Assembly (NCBI GenBank): GCA_030065825.1
Contig: JASJCY010000028.1
Location: 1-64,000 of the forward strand
Source of the DNA: Nostocaceae cyanobacterium
GTDB lineage: Bacteria; Cyanobacteriota; Cyanobacteriia; Cyanobacteriales; Nostocaceae
Direction of reading: 5' to 3'
DNA length: 64,000 nucleotides
The notes under the pieces are model-generated. The model was not told the origin of the DNA. It did not search any database and saw nothing but the letters and a program-made list of their open reading frames with translations. Shown piece after piece: positions 8,894-17,505 of this stretch; the stretch's first letter is position 1, and each line of letters opens with the position of its first letter. Made by a program: the position numbers and the translations under genes.

Positions 8894-9317
8894 ACGTTTA
8901 TTACTTGTGAGACGGGTTTCTATTTTTCAGGAATTGCGGGATGATTTTCTGGTACGATTGGCTTCAGTAATGGACGAGCAGTTTTTTCCCGCTAACACCA
9001 CTATTTTCAAACAAGGACAAGAAGGGCGATCACTTTTTATTGTAGTTTCTGGTAAAGTTAAAATTCATCTTGGAGGTCAGCAACTAGCAGTATTTCCCCA
9101 AGGAGAAGCCTTTGGAGAAATGTCAGTATTTGATGCTCAACCCCGTTCAGCTTCCGCAATTGCCCTAGAACCCTGTGAATGCTTGGAACTTACTCAAGAA
9201 CAACTTTATGACGCCATTGAAGAAACTCCCGAAATTGCCGTGAATATTATTCGTGTACTCTCCCGACGCATTCGAGATTTGAATCATACTGTTAATCAAA
9301 TGTCAACTCAAGAATGA
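8877..9317 (+). CDS. Cyclic-nucleotide-binding domain protein
   Basis: The 146 residues form one cNMP-binding (CAP_ED) domain. Hallmarks are ANTTIFKQGQEGRSLFIVVSG near residues 38-58 and the phosphate-binding cassette FGEMSVFDAQPRSASA near 81-96. There is no helix-turn-helix, so it is not a Crp-type regulator. It most likely senses cAMP or cGMP, or has lost binding and acts structurally, for the overlapping transporter upstream. The 17-base overlap with that gene suggests coupled expression and a regulatory subunit. A single-base frameshift would fuse the two genes, so a fused ancestor or a sequencing error should be considered. Confidence 0.85.
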   Translation: MLTTVERLLLVRRVSIFQELRDDFLVRLASVMDEQFFPANTTIFKQGQEGRSLFIVVSGKVKIHLGGQQLAVFPQGEAFGEMSVFDAQPRSASAIALEPCECLELTQEQLYDAIEETPEIAVNIIRVLSRRIRDLNHTVNQMSTQE

Positions 9318-9407
9318 ACTACTCGCGTCCCCCTAGAAGATTACCGAATTGAGTAAGAGGGGGAAGAGTGGGAAGAGTGGGAAGAGGGGGAAGAGTGGGA
9401 GAAATTT

Positions 9408-9521
9408 GGGGTTGCTGAATCCATGGCGTGAAAATGATATTGCATGATAGTAAAAGCCTTGTAGAGACGTTGCACTGCAACGTCTGGAACACCCGGATTC
9501 ATACTTCAAATCAGCAACGCC
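9408..9521 (+). mobile_element. Miniature inverted-repeat element, GGCGTTGCTGA family, copy 1
   Basis: A 114-base element with ends ggggttgctgaat and atcagcaacgcc, almost exact inverted repeats, is flanked by the direct 8-base duplication agaaattt at 9400-9407 and 9522-9529. Internally it holds a second palindrome, tagagacgttgcactgcaac followed by gtct. It closely matches the copy at 30832-30943. Too short to code for a transposase, it must have been moved by one supplied elsewhere. Confidence 0.88.
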
Positions 9522-9643
9522 AGAAATTTTTATAGGTAATCTTAGAACACCAAAACAAGTATGTTAATTTCCAGGTAGTATCATAAACATGTCACCATAT
9601 GAAATATCAAAGCTAATTTTGAATACCTCTAACTAAATCCTGA

Positions 9644-10126
9644 ATGACAACTACGATCGCTCTCAATACTAACTGCATTCGCACCTTGGATCTATCCCCA
9701 GCGACAACGGTGATTGAAAAATTACTCCAATCAGGGGCGATCGCATCCCATGAACAGGAAATCCAGTTTGATATCAATTATGAGCGGGAACCAGGAGATC
9801 CACGGGAACTCTCGGAAATTCCAGAAGTGAGGTTATGGTTTATCCGTTTGGATGCAAAATATCCCTGGTTGCCTTTTTTACTGGATTGGAAAGCTGGAGA
9901 GTTTGTTCGTTATGCTGCAATGTTCGTACCACATCAGTTTAGTAGTAAGGAAGGCATTCAGTATAATCCAGAGGCTTTAGAGATATTTTTGATGCACAAA
10001 TTGTTTGTCTTAACTGATTGGTTACAGCAGCAAGGTATACCTAGTCAAACCCGACTGCAATATATGGCGCAATTGTTGGGTTATGAATTGGATGATGCCA
10101 TATTTGAACTATTTGCTAACAGGTAA
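9644..10126 (+). CDS. CRR6-like NdhI maturation factor (DUF1817)
   Basis: This 160-residue soluble protein matches the pattern I know for CRR6/DUF1817, with YPWLPFLLDWKAGEFVRYAA, VPHQFSSKEGIQYNPEALEI and FLMHKLFVLTDWLQQQGI in the second half. In chloroplasts and cyanobacteria CRR6 helps assemble the NdhI subunit into the NDH-1 complex used for cyclic electron flow and respiration. Length fits the family. It stands alone between repeat elements, with no operon partner. The start at 9644 gives MTTTIALN. Assignment is by recalled family motif only. Confidence 0.8.
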   Translation: MTTTIALNTNCIRTLDLSPATTVIEKLLQSGAIASHEQEIQFDINYEREPGDPRELSEIPEVRLWFIRLDAKYPWLPFLLDWKAGEFVRYAAMFVPHQFSSKEGIQYNPEALEIFLMHKLFVLTDWLQQQGIPSQTRLQYMAQLLGYELDDAIFELFANR

Positions 10127-10146
10127 ATCGCTCCCTCCCCAAAAAA

Positions 10147-10356
10147 AAATTAAGTTTTGTAAAAAAATCGAACCTTTTTTGGAGGTTTCCTGGTATTATC
10201 AAAAGGTGAAAAATAAGTATTTTATATAATGGAGTGGTGCTTGTCGAAAAAATTTTGGCACCACTCCATTATAATATGATTCATTTCTAATCATATTCTC
10301 CCACAACGGGCGATTAATTCATATACTTGGCGCCAAGAAATTTACAAAAATTAAAA
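10147..10356 (+). mobile_element. Dispersed 210-base hairpin element (family A), copy 1
   Basis: It begins with attaagttttgtaaa and ends with tttacaaaaattaa, near-perfect inverted ends. At the centre lies a 16-bp perfect stem, 10225-10240 with 10258-10273 (tataatggagtggtgc and its complement), around the loop ttgtcgaaaaaattttg. Copies 2 and 3 are at 16798-17008 and 17257-17467. It is probably a non-autonomous element; a conserved structured RNA is the alternative. Confidence 0.75.
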
Positions 10357-10492
10357 AAACACCTGATGGTAGGGGCACGGCATCCCAAGACTTTTGATCA
10401 AACAGATATTTTATCTACGCCATGCCCTTATCTCCCTGGATATCATCACAGATATAAATCAATCTTATTGTTTTCGTAAATTCTATTTAGCT

Positions 10493-10648
10493 CTCAAAAC
10501 AATCAACTTTTTTTGTCAAGTTTTTATCGAAAATTATTCTTATTTATTCACGCAAGTGCGTCGTTTCAGGCTATAATCAGAAAATCATAATCAAGGCGTA
10601 GTGTGACTTTTTTTCAACAAAAATCGCTGTAACTATCTTTATTTCGTT
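10493..10648 (+). repeat. Dispersed 155-base repeat (family D), copy 1
   Basis: The segment starting caatcaactttttttgtcaa and including cacgcaagtgcgtcgtttca and gtgtgacttttttt recurs at 16523-16678 in the same orientation and, inverted, at about 30321-30455. It has no coding potential. Copies 1 and 2 lie on either side of the NACHT-HEAT-caspase gene. Confidence 0.7.
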
Positions 10649-11257
10649 AGACGTTCCTGAAAGTCTCGGTTAAAAATCCTATTAAAAGTCGCAATTTTTC
10701 CCAGATGAATACTGGCTGAGGTATATCCTATTTTGACAAATTGCAGCGAACATGATATGGCATTTGCTGGGACATGTGAAATGATTGTAGCTACTTCTAA
10801 CTTGCCAGTATACACCCATTTGTGTAATTCATCTGATAACTTGCACCATTTTCAAGAAGAGCCAGAGATCCCTATGTTCTAGTTACCAGCGTCACGCTGG
10901 TAACTATGCTTTGGAGGCTCTGCCTCCTTGTTATCCTTTTTGGAAGTACAAGTTGTTAGATTCATCCAACTTTAGGGCGGGGGAACCCCGCCCCTACGAA
11001 TCAATCACACGTCTCATAATATTTTGGGGCAGGTGGAATACTCCACTCATACACTCATATTTATTCATATCTTACACTTACAAGTTTTCATAGAAAATGA
11101 AACAGCTTTTTCAGGTATACGTAGTTGATAAACCTTAATTTTGCGTATTAATGATAAAAATATATGTTTATTGCAGACGAATGTTTTCAGCATTCACATT
11201 TGAGTGCGATCGCAGCAAGAACCTCTAGAATTAGCAACTGCTGTAACAAGTATAATT
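10649..11257. other. Intergenic, small palindromes only
   Basis: This spacer holds the small hairpin gttaccagcgtcacgctggtaac near 10883, the pair ggaggctctgcctcc near 10914, and gggcgggggaaccccgcccc near 10976. They belong to common cyanobacterial palindromic repeats. Short open frames here lack any family features or ribosome binding sites, so I call no gene. Confidence 0.5.
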
Positions 11258-14200
11258 TTAATTTCCTCCCTTGCTCGAAGAAATCCCGCCAACATCTATC
11301 CTTTCGGCTGTGATGCTAATAATATTACCCACATCGCTATGAGTAACCTGGACGCTGATAGTGCGAATCTTCTCTTGTGCTTCCCCTTTGACTTCTTCCC
11401 AACCCTGTTGCGGTAAACCCTTACCACCACGCAACAATGCCACGGGGAAGTCTCCTTCTGTGCTTAAGTCAAAGCAAGGGATTTGTTCGGCTTGATATTC
11501 CTGTTGTGTGGTTGCGGGAACGCTTTTACTCAGGTAGTTCATTAAATGGGAAACCTTGACGACTTTATCCCCTGGTTGATTTCCTGCACCTTGCAATGCT
11601 TCGAGGAAATGGTAAGTGTAGATACTCATTGTGTCGTCACGGCGAACCCAAGATGATTGTTCTTCGGTGGAGGAGGTGAAAACTACTCTTCCCGTACCTT
11701 GTTTTAAGTCCTCAATGATGGTTTTGGGTAAAGCTGTTTGGGTAAAACCTTTGGGTATTGGTGAACGTTTGGTTTTCCCTGTATCATCCTTTGATGTCGC
11801 CATTCCTTGAGCGTGACAACTATCTATAATTACTAATAATTTCTTGGCTGGAATTTCCCGTAATGTTTGCTTAAAGGTGTTTGCGGGGAGTGCTGTGTTG
11901 GGGATATCTGTTCTGTCAGTATCGTGGGGGATGAGGTAGTAATCTCCAGATTGATGTAAGAAACCATGACCGGAATAGAACACTAGTATAGTTGCTTCTG
12001 GGTCATTTTCCGCTTGGTGTTTGAGCCAGTTTAAAGCTTCTAAAATTTTGGTTTTGGTAGCGTTTGCGTCGTGGAGGAGACGAATGTGTTGGCGATCGTC
12101 GATGTAACCGCATAGGTTGGAGTCGGTGAGGAGAGATTTTAGTGCTTGAATATCTTTAACTGTGACTGGTAGGGATAATTTGGTTTCTTCGCATTCACCG
12201 ACACCGATGAGTAAGGCATAGTTGTGGGAGGTGGATTTGGACATGGTGGGTTTGGGGATGGGTTTGTAGTATTTGAGGTGTTCTTGGTTTTCTTCTAGTG
12301 CATCTATAGCTTGAGAGGCATTTTGTCCGTTATTTAAGTTGAGAAAGTGTTTGGTATTTAAAAGTTGAATTAACCCTGTTACTGCGGCATCAGATTTGAT
12401 TTCTCCCAAGGCTTCTGCCGCACTATCACGCACATCAGAGTCTTCATCTTCTAGAAGTTGAATTAACTCTCGTACTGCGGCATCAGATTTGATTTCTCCC
12501 AAGGCTTCTGCCGCACTATCACGCACATCGGAGTCTTCATCTTGCAGAAGTTTAATTAATCCTGGTACTGCGGCATCAGATTTGATTTCTCCCAAGGCTT
12601 CTGCCGCAGTATAACGCACATCGGAGTCTTCATCTTGCAGAAGTTTAATTAACCATGGTACTGCGGCATCAGATTTGATTTCTCCCAAGGCTTCTGCCGC
12701 AGTATAACGCACATCGGAGTCTTCATCTTGCAGAAGTTTAATTAACCATGGTACTGCGGCATCAGATTTGATTTTTACCAAGGCAGATACCGCAGTATCA
12801 CGCACATCAGAGTCTTCATCTTCCAGAAGTTTAATTAACCATGGTACTGCCTTCTTAGATTTGATTTTTCCCAAGGCAGATGCCGCAGTATCACGCACAT
12901 AGAAGTATTCATCTTCCAGAAGTTTAATTAACCCTGGTACTGCCTTCTTAGATTTGATTTTTCCCAAGGCAGATGCCGCAGTATCACGCACATAGGAGTA
13001 TTCATCTTCCAGAAGTTTAATTAACCCTGGTACTGCGGCATTAGATTTGATTTTTCCCAAGGCAGATGCCGCAGTATCACGCACAGAGGAGTCTTCATCT
13101 TGCAGAAGTTTAATTAATCCTGGTACTGCGGCATCAGATTTGATTTTTCCCAACTCTTCTGCCGCAGTATCACGCACATCAGAGTCTTCATTTTCCAGAA
13201 GTTGAATTAACCCTGGTACTATGACATCAGATTTGATTTTTTCCAAGGCTTCTGCCGCAGTATAACGCACATAGGAGTATTCATCTTCCAGAAGTTTAAT
13301 TAACCATGGTACTGCCGCATCAGATTTGATTTTTCCCAAGGCAGACGCCGCAGTATAACGCACATAGGAGTCTTCATCTTCCAGAAGTTTAATTAACCAT
13401 GATACTGCCTCATTAGATTTGATTTTTCCCAAGGCAGACGCCGCACGAGAACGCACATAGAAGTATTCATCTTCCAGAAGTTTAATTAACCATGGTACTG
13501 CCGCATTAGATTTGATTTTCCCCAAGGCAGACGCCGCACGAGAACGCACATAGAAGTATTCATCTTCCAGAAGTTTAATTAACCATGGTACTGCCTTCTT
13601 AGATTTGATTTTTCCCAAGGCAGATGCCGCACGAGAACGCACATAGGAGTCTTCATCTTCCAGAAGTTTAATTAACCATGATACTGCCTCATTAGATTTG
13701 ATTTTTCCCAAGGCTTCTGCCGCACGAAAACGCACATAGGAGTATTCATCTTCCAGAAGTTTAATTAACCATGGTACTGCCGCATTAGATTTGATTTTCC
13801 CCAAGGCTTCTGCCGCAGTATAACGCATAGAGGAGTCTTCATCTTCTAGAAGTTTAATTAACCATGGTACTGCCGCATTAGATTTGATTTTCCCCAAGGC
13901 AGATGCCGCAGTATTACGCACATAGGAGTCTTCATCTTGCAGAAGTTTAATTAACCATGGTACTGCCGCATCAGATTTAATTTTTCCCAAGGCAGATGCC
14001 GCAGTATCACGCACAGAGGAGTCTTCATCTTGCAGAAGTTTAATTAATCCTGGTACTGCGGCATCAGATTTGATTTTTCCCAAGGCAGATGCCGCAGTAT
14101 CACGCACATCAGAGTCTTCATTTTCCAGAAGTTGAATTAACCCTGGTACTATGACATCAGATTTGATTTTTTTCAAGGCAGATGCCGCAGTATCACGCAC

Positions 14201-16243
14201 ATAGGAGTATTCATCTTCCCGAAGTTTAATTAACCATGGTACTGCCGCATCAGATTTGATTTTTCCCAAGGCAGATGCCGCAGTATAACGCACATAGGAG
14301 TCTTCATCTTCCAGAAGTTTAATTAACCATGATACTGCCTCATTAGATTTGATTTTTCCCAAGGCAGACGCCGCACGAGAACGCACATAGGAGTATTCAT
14401 CTTCCAGAAGTTTAATTAACCATGGTACTGCCGCATTAGATTTGATTTTTCCCAAGGCAGATGCCGCAGTATAACGCACATAGGAGTCTTCATCTTCCAG
14501 AAGTTTAATTAACCATGGTACTGCCTTCTTAGATTTGATTTTTCCCAAGGCAGATGCCGCACGAGAACGCACAGAGGAGTCTTCATCTTCCAGAAATTGA
14601 ATTAACCCTGGTACTGCGGCTGATGATTGACTAATTTTTAATAACCTAATTCCCAACAATTGCGGCAAATTTAAATCAGCAATTAACTTAACAGTTTCCT
14701 CCTGCCATTCTGGTTTAACTTTCCCTGCTAACCTTGCACCTAATCGCCAATCTACTACTAACGCCAACTTCACCAAATGCACCGCTTGAGATTGCTTATC
14801 TACCAATTGCATCATCAAGGCTACAGGTTCCGTCCACTTCAAATAATTCAAATAATCCCACTGCAATTGCTCATCACTAAGATTTGGTAACACCTGCAAT
14901 AACCTTTCTGCGGCGTAATATTCTTGTAGCAGTTGATGGCGAAACTCGATTTTATTTTCCGCTCCTACTTGAATCAGATGATGCTTGAGTAAGTCATCTA
15001 ACCATACTTCTGCATCCCTTGGCTGATGATAATCTTGCTGTTTGAGAAACTGCGTCAAAATATCCCTAGCTTGTTGCTTGGGAATTGCAACCAGAATCTC
15101 CGTTTTTAAACCAGAATTATTCCCCTCTCCTACAAGGAGAGGGGTTAGGGGTGAGGTTCCTCCTTGTAGGAGAGGGGTTAGGGGTGAGGTTCCTCCTTGT
15201 AGGAGAGGGGTTAGGGGTGAGGTTCCTCCTTGCACGAGAGGGGTTAGGGGTGAGGTTCCACCATGGGTCATCACCCAAGCTAAATGCTGTAACAACCGCT
15301 TCCACCAACGACGAGATTCATCCGATACGGGAATATCTTGTTTCAGTTTATTGTCATAAATCTGCGTAAACCGACGAAATACCGAACCCAAATTAGCAGG
15401 TACTTGATTCTGGTTATCCACAAACACCGAACAAAGCATCCATAACAGCAGAGGGGTTTCTCCCAACTCCCGCAAACGTCCTGACAACTGCTTTAACATC
15501 TCTTCCCCTTGTTCGGGGAGATACCCACAAACAAACTCCCGCATCTGTTCTTTCGTCAGGGGTTGCATTTGCAACTTTTTCTCTATTTTTAAGTCACCAC
15601 CCACCCACAAGTCTCGCGTGGTGAAAACCATCGGTATGGTGCTGCGGTAATCTTGGTGAAATTTCTGTAAATCCCCCCGCGCTGCTTCTGATGGTAATTC
15701 GTTCACCCCATCCAGAAGTAACAAGAATTGTCCCTGAAACAGCAGTTGTTCTATTTGGCAGCTTTCCAGCAGTATTTGATGGCGTTTGAGGAAGTCGCGG
15801 ATTAAATCGAGGATGGAGGTGTGGTAATAACGCAGTTCTACAAGGACGGGGATTTTCTCGCTTTTCCCTTGTGCTTCTCTCGCAATGACAGCCTGTGCTT
15901 TCTGTGCTGACTCCAACAGCAACCTTACCAACGCCGTGGATTTACCCGAACCCGGACGACCAATTAATAATACGTGGTCACGAGCATATTTGCGCAAACC
16001 TTCCAGAACCGTTAACCGTTCGGTTTTTTCTTCCTGTTCTCCCCTGTTTTCCTTCTCTGGCTTAACCCTCTCCACTATCAAATTATGAAGTAGGGGCGAT
16101 CGCGTAGCGGCTCCTACAGAGCATCGCTTTTTTTGCTCATCCCGCTTTTTCCCCACCACATCTGTAAAGGTGTAAGTATCCCACCATTGGGCGTATTTCT
16201 CACAGATTGATTCCAGGTAAGGCTTGAAGTTAACCACTGTCAC
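11258..16243 (-). CDS. NACHT NTPase-HEAT repeat-caspase protein
   Basis: This 1661-residue protein has a NACHT NTPase first, with Walker A IGRPGSGKSTALV near residue 95-107 and Walker B LLLLDGVNELP near 173-183, then a helical NACHT-associated region to about 540. About 24 HEAT units of 31 residues follow (545-1300), consensus AVPWLIKLLEDEDSYVR followed by TAASALGKIKS. The C-terminus is a caspase-like peptidase (about 1340-1570) with His in VFYSGHGF near 1425 and Cys in IDSCHAQG near 1477. The order fits a NLR-like sensor: the HEAT solenoid would recognise a trigger, NACHT would oligomerise, and the caspase would cut targets and kill or arrest the cell. Domain identities are clear; immune or death function is inference. 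Residues about 324-375 are an in-frame insertion of a dispersed DNA repeat. The gene stands alone between direct repeats. Confidence 0.9.
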   Translation of the reverse strand: MTVVNFKPYLESICEKYAQWWDTYTFTDVVGKKRDEQKKRCSVGAATRSPLLHNLIVERVKPEKENRGEQEEKTERLTVLEGLRKYARDHVLLIGRPGSGKSTALVRLLLESAQKAQAVIAREAQGKSEKIPVLVELRYYHTSILDLIRDFLKRHQILLESCQIEQLLFQGQFLLLLDGVNELPSEAARGDLQKFHQDYRSTIPMVFTTRDLWVGGDLKIEKKLQMQPLTKEQMREFVCGYLPEQGEEMLKQLSGRLRELGETPLLLWMLCSVFVDNQNQVPANLGSVFRRFTQIYDNKLKQDIPVSDESRRWWKRLLQHLAWVMTHGGTSPLTPLVQGGTSPLTPLLQGGTSPLTPLLQGGTSPLTPLLVGEGNNSGLKTEILVAIPKQQARDILTQFLKQQDYHQPRDAEVWLDDLLKHHLIQVGAENKIEFRHQLLQEYYAAERLLQVLPNLSDEQLQWDYLNYLKWTEPVALMMQLVDKQSQAVHLVKLALVVDWRLGARLAGKVKPEWQEETVKLIADLNLPQLLGIRLLKISQSSAAVPGLIQFLEDEDSSVRSRAASALGKIKSKKAVPWLIKLLEDEDSYVRYTAASALGKIKSNAAVPWLIKLLEDEYSYVRSRAASALGKIKSNEAVSWLIKLLEDEDSYVRYTAASALGKIKSDAAVPWLIKLREDEYSYVRDTAASALKKIKSDVIVPGLIQLLENEDSDVRDTAASALGKIKSDAAVPGLIKLLQDEDSSVRDTAASALGKIKSDAAVPWLIKLLQDEDSYVRNTAASALGKIKSNAAVPWLIKLLEDEDSSMRYTAAEALGKIKSNAAVPWLIKLLEDEYSYVRFRAAEALGKIKSNEAVSWLIKLLEDEDSYVRSRAASALGKIKSKKAVPWLIKLLEDEYFYVRSRAASALGKIKSNAAVPWLIKLLEDEYFYVRSRAASALGKIKSNEAVSWLIKLLEDEDSYVRYTAASALGKIKSDAAVPWLIKLLEDEYSYVRYTAAEALEKIKSDVIVPGLIQLLENEDSDVRDTAAEELGKIKSDAAVPGLIKLLQDEDSSVRDTAASALGKIKSNAAVPGLIKLLEDEYSYVRDTAASALGKIKSKKAVPGLIKLLEDEYFYVRDTAASALGKIKSKKAVPWLIKLLEDEDSDVRDTAVSALVKIKSDAAVPWLIKLLQDEDSDVRYTAAEALGEIKSDAAVPWLIKLLQDEDSDVRYTAAEALGEIKSDAAVPGLIKLLQDEDSDVRDSAAEALGEIKSDAAVRELIQLLEDEDSDVRDSAAEALGEIKSDAAVTGLIQLLNTKHFLNLNNGQNASQAIDALEENQEHLKYYKPIPKPTMSKSTSHNYALLIGVGECEETKLSLPVTVKDIQALKSLLTDSNLCGYIDDRQHIRLLHDANATKTKILEALNWLKHQAENDPEATILVFYSGHGFLHQSGDYYLIPHDTDRTDIPNTALPANTFKQTLREIPAKKLLVIIDSCHAQGMATSKDDTGKTKRSPIPKGFTQTALPKTIIEDLKQGTGRVVFTSSTEEQSSWVRRDDTMSIYTYHFLEALQGAGNQPGDKVVKVSHLMNYLSKSVPATTQQEYQAEQIPCFDLSTEGDFPVALLRGGKGLPQQGWEEVKGEAQEKIRTISVQVTHSDVGNIISITAERIDVGGISSSKGGN
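12350..14620 (-). repeat. About 24 tandem 93-base units encoding HEAT repeats
   Basis: The HEAT region repeats at DNA level every 93 bases with few differences. Reading in gene order, units 2-7 and units 12-17 have the same succession of variable start residues (KK, NA, NE, DA, DV, DA after Ser), so a block of ten units (about 930 bases) was duplicated. Variable positions cluster after Ser at the start and at DEDSYVR/DEYSYVR. Confidence 0.9.
15117..15270 (-). repeat. In-frame 33-base repeats inside the NACHT gene
   Basis: Four units of 33 bases, built of aggagaggggttaggggtga plus ggttcctcc-type spacers, translate on the minus strand to GGTSPLTPLLQ-like 11-mers. The sequence is that of the intergenic palindrome found near 2471, 21280 and 62446. 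Because the unit is a multiple of three the host frame survives. Confidence 0.88.
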
Positions 16244-16522
16244 AGGTTGAAGGTTCGTTTTGGTGAAATTACGGGGAAGGTAATGAAATTATAGCGGTTA
16301 TGATTTGGATAACGTGGAGATTTTTTCTTGTAGCCTGTGTAACCTGCATTGGTAGGGGCGCTGCGGCTTGCGCCCTGATTGTGCCACCCTGAAATTTATT
16401 TCCTTGCGGTTGAGGATTTTACATTAAATTGACACCTATGAACATCCTGCTTTACCGTTACCTCCCCTAGATATCAAATAAAATATAAAAAAATATTATT
16501 TTTGTTTCCTAATTCAATTGAA
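16244..16522. other. Upstream region of the NACHT-HEAT-caspase gene
   Basis: About 280 bases lie between the caspase gene start and the next repeat. They contain the single palindrome gtaggggcgctgcggcttgc at 16352, of the same type as the tandem array unit at 5214. The promoter must be here or in the adjoining repeats, but I find no convincing -35/-10 pair. Confidence 0.4.
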
Positions 16523-16678
16523 TTCTCAAAACAATCAACTTTTTTTGTCAAGTTTTTATCGAAAAAAATTCTTAACTATTCACGCAAATGCGTCGTTTCA
16601 GCCTATAATTAAAAATCATAATTGTGGCTTAGTATAACTTTTTTCGCCTAAAAGCCCTGCAACCCTTTTAATATCGTT
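16523..16678 (+). repeat. Dispersed repeat family D, copy 2
   Basis: This segment matches copy 1 at 10493-10648 in the same orientation, including caatcaactttttttgtcaa, the cacgcaaatgcgtcgtttca palindrome and agtataactttttt. It lies just upstream of the caspase gene start. Confidence 0.7.
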
Positions 16679-16797
16679 GCTTACTTCCTATGTCCCCGTC
16701 CACAATTAGCCCTTTTTTAGGTTGCTTTTCCCCTTGAGTGCCTGTCTGAGATATGTGTGTATTTGACATTTAGCAAATAATATGCATCAAAAACAAA

Positions 16798-17008
16798 AAA
16801 ATTAAGTTTTGTAAAAAAATCGAACCTTTTTTGGGGGTTTCCTGGTATCATCAAAAGATGAAAAATAAGTATCTTATATAATTGAGTGGTGCTTTTTGAA
16901 AAAATTTTGGCACCACTCAATTATAATATAATTTATTTATAATCATATTTTCCCACAACAGACGATTAATTCATACACTTCGCGCGAATAAATTTACAAA
17001 AATTAAAA
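16798..17008 (+). mobile_element. Hairpin element family A, copy 2
   Basis: This copy matches copy 1 at 10147 and copy 3 at 17257. The central stem is 16877-16892 with 16910-16925. Relative to the other copies the stem has a G-to-T change on the left arm and the matching C-to-A change on the right arm, so the pairing is kept. Confidence 0.75.
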
Positions 17009-17256
17009 AAGACCCGATAGCAGGGCATGGTATCCAAAAACTTTTGATGAAATAACCCCCTACCTGTACTTTCCCTAGAATCTGTTTTCGTAAATTATAT
17101 TTAGTTGTCTACCTGAGATATATGGAAGTTTGACATTTAGAAATCAACTTTCTTCGGGAGAGGGAACTCTTAACGGGCAACAGGCTTGGATTTAAATCCC
17201 CCATCACACGCACTCCTGTTCCCTGTTCCCTTTTCCCTTTTAATATGCTTTCTCAA

Positions 17257-17467
17257 AAAAATTAAGTTTTGTAAAAAAATCGAACCTTTTTTGGAGGTTT
17301 CCTGATATTATCAAGAGGTGAAAAATAAGTATCTTATATAATGGAGTGGTGCTTGTTGAAAAAATTTTGGCACCACTCCATTATAATATGATTCATTTCT
17401 AATCATATTCTCCCACAACAAACCATTAATTCATATACTTGCCGCGAACAAATTTACAAAAATTAAA
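17257..17467 (+). mobile_element. Hairpin element family A, copy 3
   Basis: The third copy lies 250 bases from copy 2 in the same orientation and ends about 40 bases beyond the flavodiiron gene stop. The stem is 17337-17352 with 17370-17385 and has the same bases as copy 1. It may also act as a 3' end structure for the flavodiiron operon. Confidence 0.75.
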
Positions 17468-17505
17468 TTTTGAGGGGACGGGCAAGAATGCCCATCCCAC
17501 AAGAA

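Noticed and set aside
10394-11093. Short plus-strand frames in the spacer
   Set aside because: They overlap dispersed repeats and have no ribosome binding site or recognisable features.
15042-15369. Plus-strand frames with RGVRGEVPP repeats
   Set aside because: They are the antisense of the 33-base repeats within the NACHT gene.
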